The notes under the pieces: generated by a model | Database searches by the model: none | Seen by the model: the letters and a program-made list of their open reading frames with translations, nothing else | Told to the model about the DNA's origin: nothing | Made by a program: the position numbers and the translations under genes | Assembly: GCF_000971965.1 (NCBI RefSeq) | Contig: NZ_LAQP01000020.1 | Span: forward strand, 33,250-97,249 | Reading direction: 5' to 3' | Source: Paenibacillus wulumuqiensis | GTDB taxonomy: Bacteria > Bacillota > Bacilli > Paenibacillales > Paenibacillaceae | Length of the DNA stretch: 64,000 nt | In this document: positions 46,925-55,798 of the stretch, piece after piece | How the letters are laid out: each line of letters starts with the position of its first letter | How positions within the stretch are numbered: the stretch's first letter is position 1

Positions 46925-47736
46925 TGAATTTATCTATTTCTAATATCGCTTGGGCTAAAGAAGAAGAGCAGGAAATTATTGATACGTTAAAAAGTTTCTC
47001 TGTTAATGGTATTGAGATAGCACCTACTAAGGTTTGGGACATACCAGCAGATTATAATATGGAGGAAGCTTTATTATATAAAAATGGATGGCTTAAACAT
47101 GGGATTGAGCCTGTAGCGATGCAATCTCTTTTATTTGGACAAAAAGATTTAGTCTTATTTCAAGATGAAAAAACAAGGATACGATTAAAGCAATATCTTT
47201 TTAAAATTATTGAACTTGCTGAAGTATTTGGTACCACGATTTTAGTCTTTGGTTCTCCTAAAAATCGCTATACAGGTATGATTTCTAAACAAGAACAAAT
47301 GAATATTGCAGTTCCCTTTTTTCATGAATTGGGCGAAAAGGCAGTGAAGCACAATGTAATATTCTGTATGGAGCCTAATGCCAAAGAATATGGTTGTGAT
47401 TTTATCACGAATACAAATGAAGCAATTGATTTAATCAAGGCAATAGATCACCCTGGTTTTAAGTTGCATTTGGATGCAGCAGTGATGACAATGAATAATG
47501 AGAATTATGCTCAAACCATTGAAACATCGATGCCATATTTAGCACATTTCCATGTAAGTGAACCTTTTCTAAATTTAATAGGATCTCAAGAAACTGATCA
47601 TCAATCTATTGCTGAAGCTTTGATTTCTAATCAGTATGAAAAATGGATATCTATTGAGATGAAAAATGGATTAATGGATTCCAACAAAGAAAGTGTAAAA
47701 CGTGCTCTTGATTTTGTGACAAGAATTTATAAATAG
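46924..47736 (+). CDS. Sugar phosphate isomerase/epimerase-like TIM-barrel protein
   Basis: This 270-residue protein of the xylose-isomerase-like (AP-endonuclease 2 fold) superfamily shows SVNGIEIAPTKVWD, ILVFGSPKNR, FCMEPNAKEYG, FKLHLDAAVM, LAHFHVSEP and WISIEMK at successive strand ends. Together these give the Glu, Asp, His and Glu metal ligands of the family. The reaction is probably isomerisation or epimerisation of a sugar, but the substrate is unknown. It is translationally coupled to the upstream SDR gene. The pair suggests a two-step conversion of a rare sugar within the glycan locus. Confidence 0.65.
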   Translation: MNLSISNIAWAKEEEQEIIDTLKSFSVNGIEIAPTKVWDIPADYNMEEALLYKNGWLKHGIEPVAMQSLLFGQKDLVLFQDEKTRIRLKQYLFKIIELAEVFGTTILVFGSPKNRYTGMISKQEQMNIAVPFFHELGEKAVKHNVIFCMEPNAKEYGCDFITNTNEAIDLIKAIDHPGFKLHLDAAVMTMNNENYAQTIETSMPYLAHFHVSEPFLNLIGSQETDHQSIAEALISNQYEKWISIEMKNGLMDSNKESVKRALDFVTRIYK

Positions 47737-47755
47737 AGTGGAGAAACTATAACTA

Positions 47756-48538
47756 ATGGTGCAAGATAATTGGCAAATCCCTAAATATGACACTAAAGAA
47801 TTTTTTTCAAAGTCAAGCAAGTACTGCATATGTATTCCTGTCATTAATGAAGGCGAGAAAATTAGAAAAGAACTGGCACGAATGCCTGATTTGAAAAACA
47901 AAGCAGATATTATCATTCTAGATGGAGGAAGTACAGATAATTCTTTGAATGATGAATTTCTTAAGTCTATGAATGTAAGAACATTATTGATCAAGAGAGA
48001 TACCGGTAAATTGAGTGCACAACTAAGAATGGGATTTGCTTATGCCCTGTTAGAAGGGTATGAGGGAGTCATTACAGTGGATGGAAATAACAAAGATAGT
48101 GTAGAATCAATTCCGGCCTTTATTGACCAGCTTGATCAAGGATATGATTTTGTACAAGGTTCTCGATATGTGCCAGGTGGGGAAGAAATTAATACTCCTT
48201 TTTCAAGAAAACTAGCTATTAAATTGATTCATGCTCCTGTTATTTCGCTACTTTCTGGGTTTCATTATACAGATACTACGAATGGATTCCGTGCTCATTC
48301 AGTTCGTTTTTTAAAAGATGAAAAGCTTCAGCCTTTTCGTGCTATTTTTGACACTTATGAGCTATTGGCCTATTTATCAGTTAAAGCTCCAAAACTGGGC
48401 TATAAAGTAAAGGAAATTCCTGTAAAACGTTCATATCCGATTGGAAAAGTGCCTACAAAGATTAGTCCGTTCCGTGGAAATTTGTTGCTGATTAAGATAC
48501 TATTAGGATTAGCATTCAATAAGTATGATCCTAATTAA
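47756..48538 (+). CDS. GT2 glycosyltransferase, DPM1-like, soluble
   Basis: This 260-residue GT2 protein shows YCICIPVINEGEKIRKEL, ADIIILDGGSTDNSL (nucleotide-binding Asp) and GVITVDGNNKDS with the D-x-N variant of the metal motif. It also has FVQGSRYVPGGEE and TDTTNGFRAHSVRFL, which are characteristic of polyprenol-monophosphate mannose synthase-like enzymes. No C-terminal TM pair is present. It probably makes another polyprenyl-P-sugar or extends the glycan. It is the last gene of the strongly AT-rich stretch, directly before rmlA. Confidence 0.72.
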   Translation: MVQDNWQIPKYDTKEFFSKSSKYCICIPVINEGEKIRKELARMPDLKNKADIIILDGGSTDNSLNDEFLKSMNVRTLLIKRDTGKLSAQLRMGFAYALLEGYEGVITVDGNNKDSVESIPAFIDQLDQGYDFVQGSRYVPGGEEINTPFSRKLAIKLIHAPVISLLSGFHYTDTTNGFRAHSVRFLKDEKLQPFRAIFDTYELLAYLSVKAPKLGYKVKEIPVKRSYPIGKVPTKISPFRGNLLLIKILLGLAFNKYDPN

Positions 48539-48569
48539 TAGAGTTCATTAGAATTTGGGAGGTTTTTTT

Positions 48570-49313
48570 ATGAAAGGTATTATTCTTGCAGGGGGAACAG
48601 GTACGCGCTTGTATCCCCTTACTAAAGTAACAAACAAGCATTTGCTGCCTGTTGGTAAATATCCAATGATCTTTTATTCAGTACAAAAACTAAAACAAGC
48701 TGGTATTAAAGACATTCTTATCGTAACTGGTAAAGACCACATGGGTGATGTAGTAAACCTGCTTGGTAGCGGTCATGATATGGGTGTAACCTTTACATAC
48801 AAGGTGCAGGACGAAGCAGGCGGAATTGCTCAAGCGCTTGATTTGGCAGAACATTTTGTTGGGGATGATCAAATGGCAGTTATCCTGGGCGACAATGTCT
48901 TTGAAGATGATATTACACCATTCGTAGAGAATTTCCGTACGCAACAAAAAGGTGCCAAGCTGCTCTTGCAAAAGGTTCACGATCCGCAGCGTTACGGTGT
49001 AGCCGAATTGGATGGAGAGCATATCGTTTCTATCGAAGAAAAACCAAAAATGCCTAAAAGCGAGTATGCTGTAACAGGCATTTACATGTTTGATAGCAAT
49101 GTCTTCAATATTGTAAAAACGTTAAAACCGTCTGCACGCGGTGAATTGGAAATTACCGATGTGAATAACGCCTATATCCAACGTGGTGAGCTTTCCTTTG
49201 ATATTCTTGAAGGTTGGTGGACCGATGCAGGTACTCATGCATCTCTGGCTAAAGCGAATGAACTGGCAAAAGATATTACATTCGGTGAAGAATTCGGTAA
49301 GTTGAAGCTATAG
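48570..49313 (+). CDS. rfbA: Glucose-1-phosphate thymidylyltransferase (short RmlA)
   Basis: This 247-residue enzyme makes dTDP-glucose from dTTP and glucose-1-phosphate, the first step to dTDP-L-rhamnose. Signature GGTGTRLYPLT and the activator Lys in NKHLLPVGKYPMI are present, with ILGDNVFEDDI and GEHIVSIEEKPKMPKS further on. It is the short form (about 245 residues) found in Bacillus spsI and S-layer loci, not the 290-residue enterobacterial form. The ATG at 48570 follows GGGAGG by 7 bases. It heads the gene order rmlA-C-B-D typical of Gram-positive S-layer glycosylation clusters. Base composition rises here towards the chromosomal average. Confidence 0.93.
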   Translation: MKGIILAGGTGTRLYPLTKVTNKHLLPVGKYPMIFYSVQKLKQAGIKDILIVTGKDHMGDVVNLLGSGHDMGVTFTYKVQDEAGGIAQALDLAEHFVGDDQMAVILGDNVFEDDITPFVENFRTQQKGAKLLLQKVHDPQRYGVAELDGEHIVSIEEKPKMPKSEYAVTGIYMFDSNVFNIVKTLKPSARGELEITDVNNAYIQRGELSFDILEGWWTDAGTHASLAKANELAKDITFGEEFGKLKL

Positions 49314-49322
49314 GAGGCCATT

Positions 49323-49868
49323 ATGAAAGCTATTGATCTACAACTTCAAGGAGCAAAGCTGCTGGATCCTGTTGTTCATGGGGATCATAGAGGCTTCTTT
49401 ATGGAGAGTTACAATGAAACGATAATGCATGATCTGGGTATCAATTACAAATTTATTCAGGATAATCAGTCGCTTTCTGCTGAACCTGGTGTACTGCGAG
49501 GATTACATTATCAGTTAAATCCGAAAGCTCAAACCAAGTTGGTACGTGTTATTTCAGGGGCTATTTACGATGTTATTGTCGATATCCGGAAAGATTCTCC
49601 AACATTCGGACAATGGCAGGGATTTATTCTGAGTGAATACAATAAACGTCAGCTGCTGGTTCCTCAAGGGTTTGCTCATGGATTCTGTACAATCGTCCCC
49701 AATACACAAGTTCTGTATAAAGTGGATGAATATTATTCACCGGAACATGACCGTGGTATTCTCTGGAATGACCCGGCGCTCGGAATTGATTGGCCTATAG
49801 ATAAGCCAATACTTTCTGATAAAGATACACGTCATCCGTTACTAAAAGATGCAGACATTAATTTTTAA
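49323..49868 (+). CDS. rfbC: dTDP-4-dehydrorhamnose 3,5-epimerase
   Basis: This 181-residue cupin-fold enzyme is RmlC. It shows DHRGFFMESYNE, FIQDNQSLS, GVLRGLHYQ with the catalytic His, VDIRKDSPTFGQW, LVPQGFAHGFC and the later YYSPEHDRGILWND. It epimerises C3 and C5 of dTDP-4-dehydro-6-deoxyglucose before the final reduction by RmlD. It lies 9 bases after rfbA with an AGGAGG ribosome site at the rfbA stop. Confidence 0.95.
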   Translation: MKAIDLQLQGAKLLDPVVHGDHRGFFMESYNETIMHDLGINYKFIQDNQSLSAEPGVLRGLHYQLNPKAQTKLVRVISGAIYDVIVDIRKDSPTFGQWQGFILSEYNKRQLLVPQGFAHGFCTIVPNTQVLYKVDEYYSPEHDRGILWNDPALGIDWPIDKPILSDKDTRHPLLKDADINF

Positions 49869-49908
49869 GACATCATATGTCTAATATATTAAAATATCAA
49901 TTTGGAAA

Positions 49909-49942
49909 GAATAAGATTCAGCACCTTTGCTGAATCTTATTC
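49909..49942 (+). other. Perfect 14-bp stem-loop between rfbC and rfbB
   Basis: GAATAAGATTCAGC (49909-49922) and GCTGAATCTTATTC (49929-49942) form a perfect hairpin with a 6-base loop, ending 22 bases before the rfbB start. There is no U-run after it. It may shield mRNA ends or split expression of the rml genes. Confidence 0.6.
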
Positions 49943-49964
49943 ACTGATTACAGGAGGCTATTTT

Positions 49965-50984
49965 ATGAAACTACTTGTTACCGGTGGCGCCGGATTCATT
50001 GGCAGCAACTTTGTACTGTACATGCTGCGTGAACATCCCGAATACCAAATTATCAATGTTGATTCGCTAACCTATGCGGGCAACCTGGAAAACCTCAAAT
50101 CAATCGAAGGCAATCCTAATCACACATTTGTTAAAGCTGATATCGGCGATACAGCCAAAATGGATGAACTGGTATCTCAAGGAGTAGATATCATCGTCAA
50201 TTTTGCGGCAGAGTCTCACGTAGACCGCAGTATTCTGGAACCGGATGTATTTGTAAAAACAAATGTACTGGGCACTCAGGTGCTGTTGGATGTAGCGAAA
50301 AAGCACAATATCACCAAATTTGTTCAAGTATCCACAGATGAAGTATACGGTACACTCGGTGAAACCGGCTTGTTTACTGAAGAGACTCCACTAACTCCAA
50401 ACAGTCCTTATTCTGCAAGTAAAGCAGGCGGCGATCTTCTAGTGCGTGCCTATAATGAAACATTTGGTCTGCCTGTAAACATTACTCGCTGCTCCAATAA
50501 CTATGGTCCATTCCAATTCCCAGAGAAATTGATCCCGTTGATCATTTCACGTGCATTGGCTGATGAAGCATTGCCTGTATATGGAGACGGGTTGAATATT
50601 CGTGACTGGTTATATGTAGAAGACCACTGCAGTGCAATTGACCTGGTCATCCATAATGGACGCGATGGTGAAGTATACAATATCGGCGGTAACAATGAGC
50701 GTACGAATATTCATATTGTTAAAACAATCCTGGAGCAACTGGGCAAACCGGAATCGCTCATTAAGTATGTAGAAGATCGTCCTGGACATGACCGTCGCTA
50801 TGGTATCGATCCAACAAAAACAATGACTGAGCTTGGCTGGAAGCCAAAACACAATTTTGAATCGGGTATCAAAGCTACTATCCAGTGGTACCTGGATAAT
50901 AAAGAGTGGTGGGCTCGTATTGCATCAGGTGAATACCAGGCATACTACCAAAAGCAGTATGGTAGCCGTTTGGGTGAGAAATAA
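49965..50984 (+). CDS. rfbB: dTDP-glucose 4,6-dehydratase
   Basis: This 339-residue extended SDR enzyme is RmlB. It shows NAD motif VTGGAGFIGSNF at residues 5-16, FAAESHVDRSI, STDEVYGTL, the catalytic PYSASKAG with Tyr-x-x-x-Lys, and VEDHCSAIDLV. It converts dTDP-glucose to dTDP-4-dehydro-6-deoxyglucose. The ATG at 49965 has AGGAGG upstream; the frame is open further back but without a ribosome site. It ends on the first base of rfbD (TAATG-type overlap). Confidence 0.96.
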   Translation: MKLLVTGGAGFIGSNFVLYMLREHPEYQIINVDSLTYAGNLENLKSIEGNPNHTFVKADIGDTAKMDELVSQGVDIIVNFAAESHVDRSILEPDVFVKTNVLGTQVLLDVAKKHNITKFVQVSTDEVYGTLGETGLFTEETPLTPNSPYSASKAGGDLLVRAYNETFGLPVNITRCSNNYGPFQFPEKLIPLIISRALADEALPVYGDGLNIRDWLYVEDHCSAIDLVIHNGRDGEVYNIGGNNERTNIHIVKTILEQLGKPESLIKYVEDRPGHDRRYGIDPTKTMTELGWKPKHNFESGIKATIQWYLDNKEWWARIASGEYQAYYQKQYGSRLGEK

Positions 50985-51856
50985 TGAAAGTACTGGTTAC
51001 CGGAGCTTCTGGTCAACTTGGTGTTGATACCGTAGCTATACTGAAACGCAAAGGACATACTGTATTAGGCTGTGATCGCAGCCAGCTGGACATTATCGAT
51101 CTGGAGCAGTGTCAGCAGGTCATTGGTCAGTTTCATCCGGATGTGGTTGTCCACTGTGCTGCCTATACAGCGGTAGATGCAGCCGAGACAGATGTGGATG
51201 GTGCTTATCTGGTAAATGCGACAGGCAGCCGTAATATTGCAGTTGCCGCCGAAGCGGTACAGGCCAAGGTAGTTTATATCAGCACGGATTATGTATTTAA
51301 TGGACTGGGAAATACTCCTTACCATGAATATGATAATACTGATCCACAGGGTATTTACGGCAAGTCCAAGCGTGCAGGTGAAGTGTTGACTCAATCCCTA
51401 TGCAGCCGTTACTTTATCGTGCGTACATCATGGGTATATGGTATGCATGGCAATAACTTTGTCAAAACGATGCTGAAGCTGGGACAGGAAAAACCCCAAT
51501 TAAAAGTAGTTCATGACCAGAAAGGTTCGCCAACGTATACCGTTGATTTAGCGAATTTCATATCTGAACTCATGCTGACAGAAAAATATGGTATTTACCA
51601 TGCATCCAACAGTGATTCTTGTACATGGTACGAGTTTACAGGGGAGATCTTTGCACAGGCCAAGGAAATTCTTGGTGCATCCATTACAGCCAAGATTGAG
51701 CCCTGTACAACTGCTGACTTTCCAAGACCTGCTCCACGTCCAGCCAATTCAGTAATGGAGCATTTATCGATTCGTACAAACGGCTTTGAAGATATCCGTT
51801 CCTGGCAGGATGGATTGAAAGCATTTTTGGAAGAATATAAAAATGGTATAAAGTGA
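50984..51856 (+). CDS. rfbD: dTDP-4-dehydrorhamnose reductase
   Basis: This 290-residue SDR enzyme is RmlD. It shows VTGASGQLGVDT at the N-terminus, VHCAAYTAVDAAE, STDYVFNG, the catalytic YGKSKRAGE and RTSWVYGMHGNNFVKTML. It performs the last NADPH reduction to dTDP-L-rhamnose, the donor for the rhamnosyltransferases encoded downstream. It is the final gene of the rml unit, followed by a strong terminator. Confidence 0.95.
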   Translation: MKVLVTGASGQLGVDTVAILKRKGHTVLGCDRSQLDIIDLEQCQQVIGQFHPDVVVHCAAYTAVDAAETDVDGAYLVNATGSRNIAVAAEAVQAKVVYISTDYVFNGLGNTPYHEYDNTDPQGIYGKSKRAGEVLTQSLCSRYFIVRTSWVYGMHGNNFVKTMLKLGQEKPQLKVVHDQKGSPTYTVDLANFISELMLTEKYGIYHASNSDSCTWYEFTGEIFAQAKEILGASITAKIEPCTTADFPRPAPRPANSVMEHLSIRTNGFEDIRSWQDGLKAFLEEYKNGIK

Positions 51857-51900
51857 AAAATTTACAGCGCAGATGATAAATAAAATAGATTAAACCAGAA

Positions 51901-51942
51901 GTTGAATGATGATCGGTTACAGGATCATCATTCAACTTTTTG
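51901..51942 (+). terminator. Strong terminator after rfbD
   Basis: GTTGAATGATGATC (51901-51914) and GATCATCATTCAAC (51923-51936) form a perfect 14-bp stem followed by TTTTT. It closes the long wzm-to-rmlD transcription unit. Confidence 0.92.
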
Positions 51943-52077
51943 GTTAGGATTGATATCAGACACTCTAGTTGTTGTGTATAATGCATATCAGGCGAAGTTT
52001 AGATCACTATGCAATAGCAAGGATGCCTTACTAGACCAAGTCATGTACATATATTTTTCGAAAAATGAGGTATGGTT

Positions 52078-53085
52078 ATGAACCAGAATGGGATGCTGCA
52101 AGTTCTTATGTCTACGTACAATGGAGCGCAATATATCGAAGCACAATTGGATAGTATACTGTCACAACCGTACAGACCTATTCATATTTTGATTCGTGAC
52201 GATGGATCAAGTGATAACACCCTTTCTATATTAGCTAAATATGAACAAATGTACCCTACACTTATTAAATTAATACAAGGAGACAACATTGGTGTGATTC
52301 CTAGTTTTTGGACTCTGATGCAGCAGGCCAATCAGGAATCTGAATATTTTTGTTTTTGTGATCAGGATGATGTATGGATGCCACACAAAGCACAGCAGGC
52401 AGTCCAGCTTTTATCGGATATGGAAAGAGACTCCAAATCTCTATATAATCAGATACCTGAGTTTTTGGTACAAAATAACTATCTTACCGATCGTCTACCT
52501 TCATTGATCTGTACGGATACTCAGCTTACGGATGGAGAACTTAATCCGACTGCAATCTGGCCAGGAATGCCTCATTTGAAGCCTTCTTTTTATAATGCAC
52601 TTATTCAGAATATCGCTGTAGGAGCGACGGTATCCTTTAACCGTTCTGCCTTACAGTTGCTTGTAAACACTAGGAAAGAGGTAAATATTGATTGTATACA
52701 AATGCATGACTGGTGGGCGTATTTAGTTATCTCATGTTTTGGGAAAATTCACTTTGTGCATAGTCCATCCATTTATTACCGCCAACATGGTGGAAATGCT
52801 GTTGGCGGAGAGTGGACCGTTTATCAGAAAGTAAAAAAGAAGTGGAACAGTTTCCTTAAACACAAAGGAGATAAAAAGCTGCTCGTCAAGCAAGCGAAAG
52901 AATTCAAACGAATTTATGGTTCCAGTATATCCGATAAAGAAATGACTAATCAGCTTAATCAATTTATTACGTCGAGAAATACAATTATGGATCGTATTCA
53001 TTATTTGCGACACTGCAAATTATTTAGACAATCGCTAACAGAGCAATTATTATTTCGATTTCTGATTTTGGTTGGTTATATTTAA
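52078..53085 (+). CDS. GT2 rhamnosyltransferase-like protein (RgpB-type)
   Basis: This 335-residue GT2 enzyme shows VLMSTYNGAQYIEAQLDSIL, ILIRDDGSSDNT and, near residue 100, the FCFCDQDDVWMPHKA motif, which is characteristic of RgpB/WaaL-neighbour rhamnosyltransferases. The late MHDWWAYLV region is also typical. It probably transfers L-rhamnose from dTDP-rhamnose, made by the genes just upstream. The ATG at 52078 has TGAGG 7 bases upstream, unlike ATG 52072. It stands alone between the rml terminator and the next GT2 gene. Confidence 0.78.
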   Translation: MNQNGMLQVLMSTYNGAQYIEAQLDSILSQPYRPIHILIRDDGSSDNTLSILAKYEQMYPTLIKLIQGDNIGVIPSFWTLMQQANQESEYFCFCDQDDVWMPHKAQQAVQLLSDMERDSKSLYNQIPEFLVQNNYLTDRLPSLICTDTQLTDGELNPTAIWPGMPHLKPSFYNALIQNIAVGATVSFNRSALQLLVNTRKEVNIDCIQMHDWWAYLVISCFGKIHFVHSPSIYYRQHGGNAVGGEWTVYQKVKKKWNSFLKHKGDKKLLVKQAKEFKRIYGSSISDKEMTNQLNQFITSRNTIMDRIHYLRHCKLFRQSLTEQLLFRFLILVGYI

Positions 53086-53254
53086 CCTGGATATAATAAA
53101 TAAATGGTAATAAATGTTTTTTGGGTTTCCGAAGCTAACTCCTGTTTCTATATCTATGCTATAATGCGATTAGATTATAGTAATGAAAGTTTCAGGAAAA
53201 TAAGCTGATAAACATATTTTTTAGAAGTCTTCAATATAGAGCAGGAGCGTTATT

Positions 53255-54160
53255 ATGGACGTTAGCATTTTAATTCTTAACTACAATACATGCCAGCTGA
53301 CCATGGACTGTATTCAATCCGTATACAATTCACAGACACAGTATTCCTACGAGATTATTGTCGTCGATAATCATTCCAGTGATGATTCAACGACCCGTAT
53401 TCCGGCAGCGTATCCGGATGCTGTATTTATTGCCAACTCTGACAACGGTGGCTTTGCCAAAGGCAATAATATCGGGATGAAGGTCGCCCGGGGACGATAT
53501 ACTTTGCTGCTTAATTCCGACACCATCGTTCAGCCGGACACCCTGGAGACGATGGTGTCTTTCATGGATGCCCACCCTCGTGCAGGTGCAGCAGGCTGCA
53601 AAATCATTCTGCCGGACGGTTCTTTGGACAAAGCGTGCAAGCGCGGATTCCCGACACCTTCGGCATCATTCTATTATGCTTTTGGCTTTTCGAAGATGTT
53701 CCCGGATAATCCACGGTTCAACGGTTACCAGCTGGGCTATCTGAGCCCGGATGAATCGTATCAGGTGGATTCACTGGTTGGTGCGTTTATGCTGGTGCGC
53801 CGCGAGGTGATCGAGCAGATCGGTGGATTGGATGAAGAGTTCTTTATGTATGGGGAAGATATCGACTGGTGCTACCGGATCAAGGAAGCGGGCTGGGAGA
53901 TTCACTACTGTGCCGATACATTCATCGTGCATCACAAAGGTGCCAGCAGCCGGCGCAAGCCTTTCAAAATCATCTACGAGTTCCACCGGGCGATGTGGCT
54001 GTTTCACCGCAAGCATTATCGTCAAAAGTATTCGTTCATTACCAACGGCATTGTCTTCACGGGCATCGGTGTCAAACTCATGATGTCCCTACTCAAAAAT
54101 AAACTGCTTCGCGCCCACCCGGCGCCGGTATCCGATTCGGAAAGGAGAGTCCATACGTGA
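53255..54160 (+). CDS. GT2 rhamnosyltransferase-like protein (WbbL-type)
   Basis: This 301-residue GT2 enzyme shows VSILILNYNTCQLTMDCI, IVVDNHSSDDST, GFAKGNNIGMK, LLLNSDTIVQPD and MYGEDIDWCYRIKEAGWEI, the pattern of WbbL-like rhamnosyltransferases. These often add the first rhamnose to the lipid-linked primer. That fits its 4-base overlap with the phosphotransferase gene that makes the primer. Base composition is again typical of the chromosome, in contrast to the island to its left. Confidence 0.8.
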   Translation: MDVSILILNYNTCQLTMDCIQSVYNSQTQYSYEIIVVDNHSSDDSTTRIPAAYPDAVFIANSDNGGFAKGNNIGMKVARGRYTLLLNSDTIVQPDTLETMVSFMDAHPRAGAAGCKIILPDGSLDKACKRGFPTPSASFYYAFGFSKMFPDNPRFNGYQLGYLSPDESYQVDSLVGAFMLVRREVIEQIGGLDEEFFMYGEDIDWCYRIKEAGWEIHYCADTFIVHHKGASSRRKPFKIIYEFHRAMWLFHRKHYRQKYSFITNGIVFTGIGVKLMMSLLKNKLLRAHPAPVSDSERRVHT

Positions 54161-55581
54161 TCCGCAAAAATCAGCATTTTTTGACCAGACTGTATATTCT
54201 GGCGGATTTCTCTGTGATTCAAATTTCCTTTCTGATTGCTTGGTTTATCAAATTCCAGAGTGACATTCTTCCTTACGATAGTCCAACAGCAGGCTATGGT
54301 GCACTGCCGTTTGAGACATATGGCAAATGGAGCTTGATTTACGGCGTGATTGCCATTCTGATTGGAACGATGAGCAGTCTGTATTCGCCCAAGCGCAAAA
54401 AGCGCTTTGCGGATGAGCTGCTCAAAATTATACAGACTCATGCGGTCAGCATCTTTATCCTGCTTGGGGCATTGTTCTTCTTCAAAGAAATCAATATCTC
54501 GCGTTACTATCTGCTGCTGTATGTAGTGATGAATCTGCTGCTCATTATGGGCTACCGTTACATCATCAAGCTTGGACTGAAACGTGCCCGTCAGAAGGGC
54601 TTTAACAAGCAGTTTGTGCTTATTCTCGGAGCAGGTTCGCTCGGCAAGCGCTTCTACGACAATCTGCTGCAGTACCCGGAAATGGGCTATGAGATTGTAG
54701 GATTTCTTGATGATTATCGTGAATTTGATGGGATTGAATCGAAGAAGTACAAGCCTGTGCTCGGCAAGATCGACGATCTGGGCCACAAACTGCATGAGAT
54801 GATGATCGATGAAGTTATTCTGGCACTGCCGCTGGATGCACATCATAAGTATCCGCTCATTATTGCCGAATGTGAAAAGGCCGGCGTGCGTACGCTGATT
54901 ATACCGGACTTTTTCGATTATTTGCCGGCGCGTCCGTATTTTGATAACTTTGCGGGTATGCCGATGATCAATGTGCGGGATATTCCGCTGGATATTGCAG
55001 CCAACCGTATTTTCAAAAGGCTGTTTGATATCTTATTTTCACTGGCTGCCATTATTATCACTTCACCGATTATGCTGTTCGTAGCGATCGGGGTGAAGCT
55101 GACTTCCTCTGGGCCGATCATTTTCAAGCAGGAGCGTGTCGGACTGAACCGTCGTACATTTATGATGTTCAAGTTCCGCTCCATGCGGGTGATCCCGGAA
55201 GGACAAATCGATACCGGCTGGACGACAGCCAATGATCCGCGCAAAACCAAGTTTGGTTCCTTTATCCGGCGTACGAGCCTGGATGAGCTGCCTCAGTTCT
55301 TCAATGTACTGATCGGCGATATGAGTGTAGTCGGCCCGCGTCCGGAGCGTCCTTACTTCGTGGAGCAGTTCCGCGAGGAAATCCCCAAATACATGGTCAA
55401 GCACCATGTCCGTCCCGGCATTACCGGCTGGGCGCAGAGCAATGGACTGCGCGGGGATACATCGATTGAAGAGCGGATTAACCACGACATTTTCTATATC
55501 GAGAACTGGTCGCTGTTATTCGATATCAAGATTATTTTCAAAACGATCCGCAATGGATTTATGAACAAAAATGCGTATTGA
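54157..55581 (+). CDS. Undecaprenyl-phosphate sugar phosphotransferase (WbaP/WsfP-like)
   Basis: This 474-residue membrane enzyme transfers a hexose-1-phosphate from a UDP-sugar to undecaprenyl phosphate, the first step of glycan assembly. It has four N-terminal TM helices (to about 140), a Rossmann-like middle region with LGAGSLGKRFYDNLLQ, and one further TM (about 290-310). The catalytic domain shows KRLFDILFSL, FKQERVGLNRR, FKFRSM, RTSLDELPQFFNVLIGDMSVVGPRPE and ITGWAQSNGLRGDT. P. alvei WsfP is the S-layer counterpart. UDP-glucose or UDP-galactose is the likely donor. GTG start overlaps the upstream stop; GGAAAGGAGAG lies before it. Confidence 0.88.
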   Translation: MIRKNQHFLTRLYILADFSVIQISFLIAWFIKFQSDILPYDSPTAGYGALPFETYGKWSLIYGVIAILIGTMSSLYSPKRKKRFADELLKIIQTHAVSIFILLGALFFFKEINISRYYLLLYVVMNLLLIMGYRYIIKLGLKRARQKGFNKQFVLILGAGSLGKRFYDNLLQYPEMGYEIVGFLDDYREFDGIESKKYKPVLGKIDDLGHKLHEMMIDEVILALPLDAHHKYPLIIAECEKAGVRTLIIPDFFDYLPARPYFDNFAGMPMINVRDIPLDIAANRIFKRLFDILFSLAAIIITSPIMLFVAIGVKLTSSGPIIFKQERVGLNRRTFMMFKFRSMRVIPEGQIDTGWTTANDPRKTKFGSFIRRTSLDELPQFFNVLIGDMSVVGPRPERPYFVEQFREEIPKYMVKHHVRPGITGWAQSNGLRGDTSIEERINHDIFYIENWSLLFDIKIIFKTIRNGFMNKNAY

Positions 55582-55624
55582 GATCAGCTGCAGGCACTAG
55601 GCCTGATGGATGCGGTCTGTACCG

Positions 55625-55657
55625 AAATGCCCCGTTTGAACAGACGGGGCATTTTTA
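55625..55657 (+). terminator. Terminator after phosphotransferase gene
   Basis: AAATGCCCCGT (55625-55635) pairs with ACGGGGCATTT (55644-55654), then T-run. It marks the right end of the glycan locus. Confidence 0.9.
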
Positions 55658-55798
55658 TTTGCAAATTAAGGTGCAAACCCGCTGCCAAATATCGTATAAT
55701 ATCATTTTGTTCCCATGAAATACGAACAAAAAATTGACACTGTACAACCACTGTCATAGACTTATTCTGAAGGTTGCAGAAAGACGGAGGAATGAAGG

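Noticed and set aside
51950..51982. Promoter TTGATA / TATAAT before the GT2 gene at 52078
   Set aside because: The spacer is 21 bases, too long for sigma-A; the TATAAT alone is not enough.
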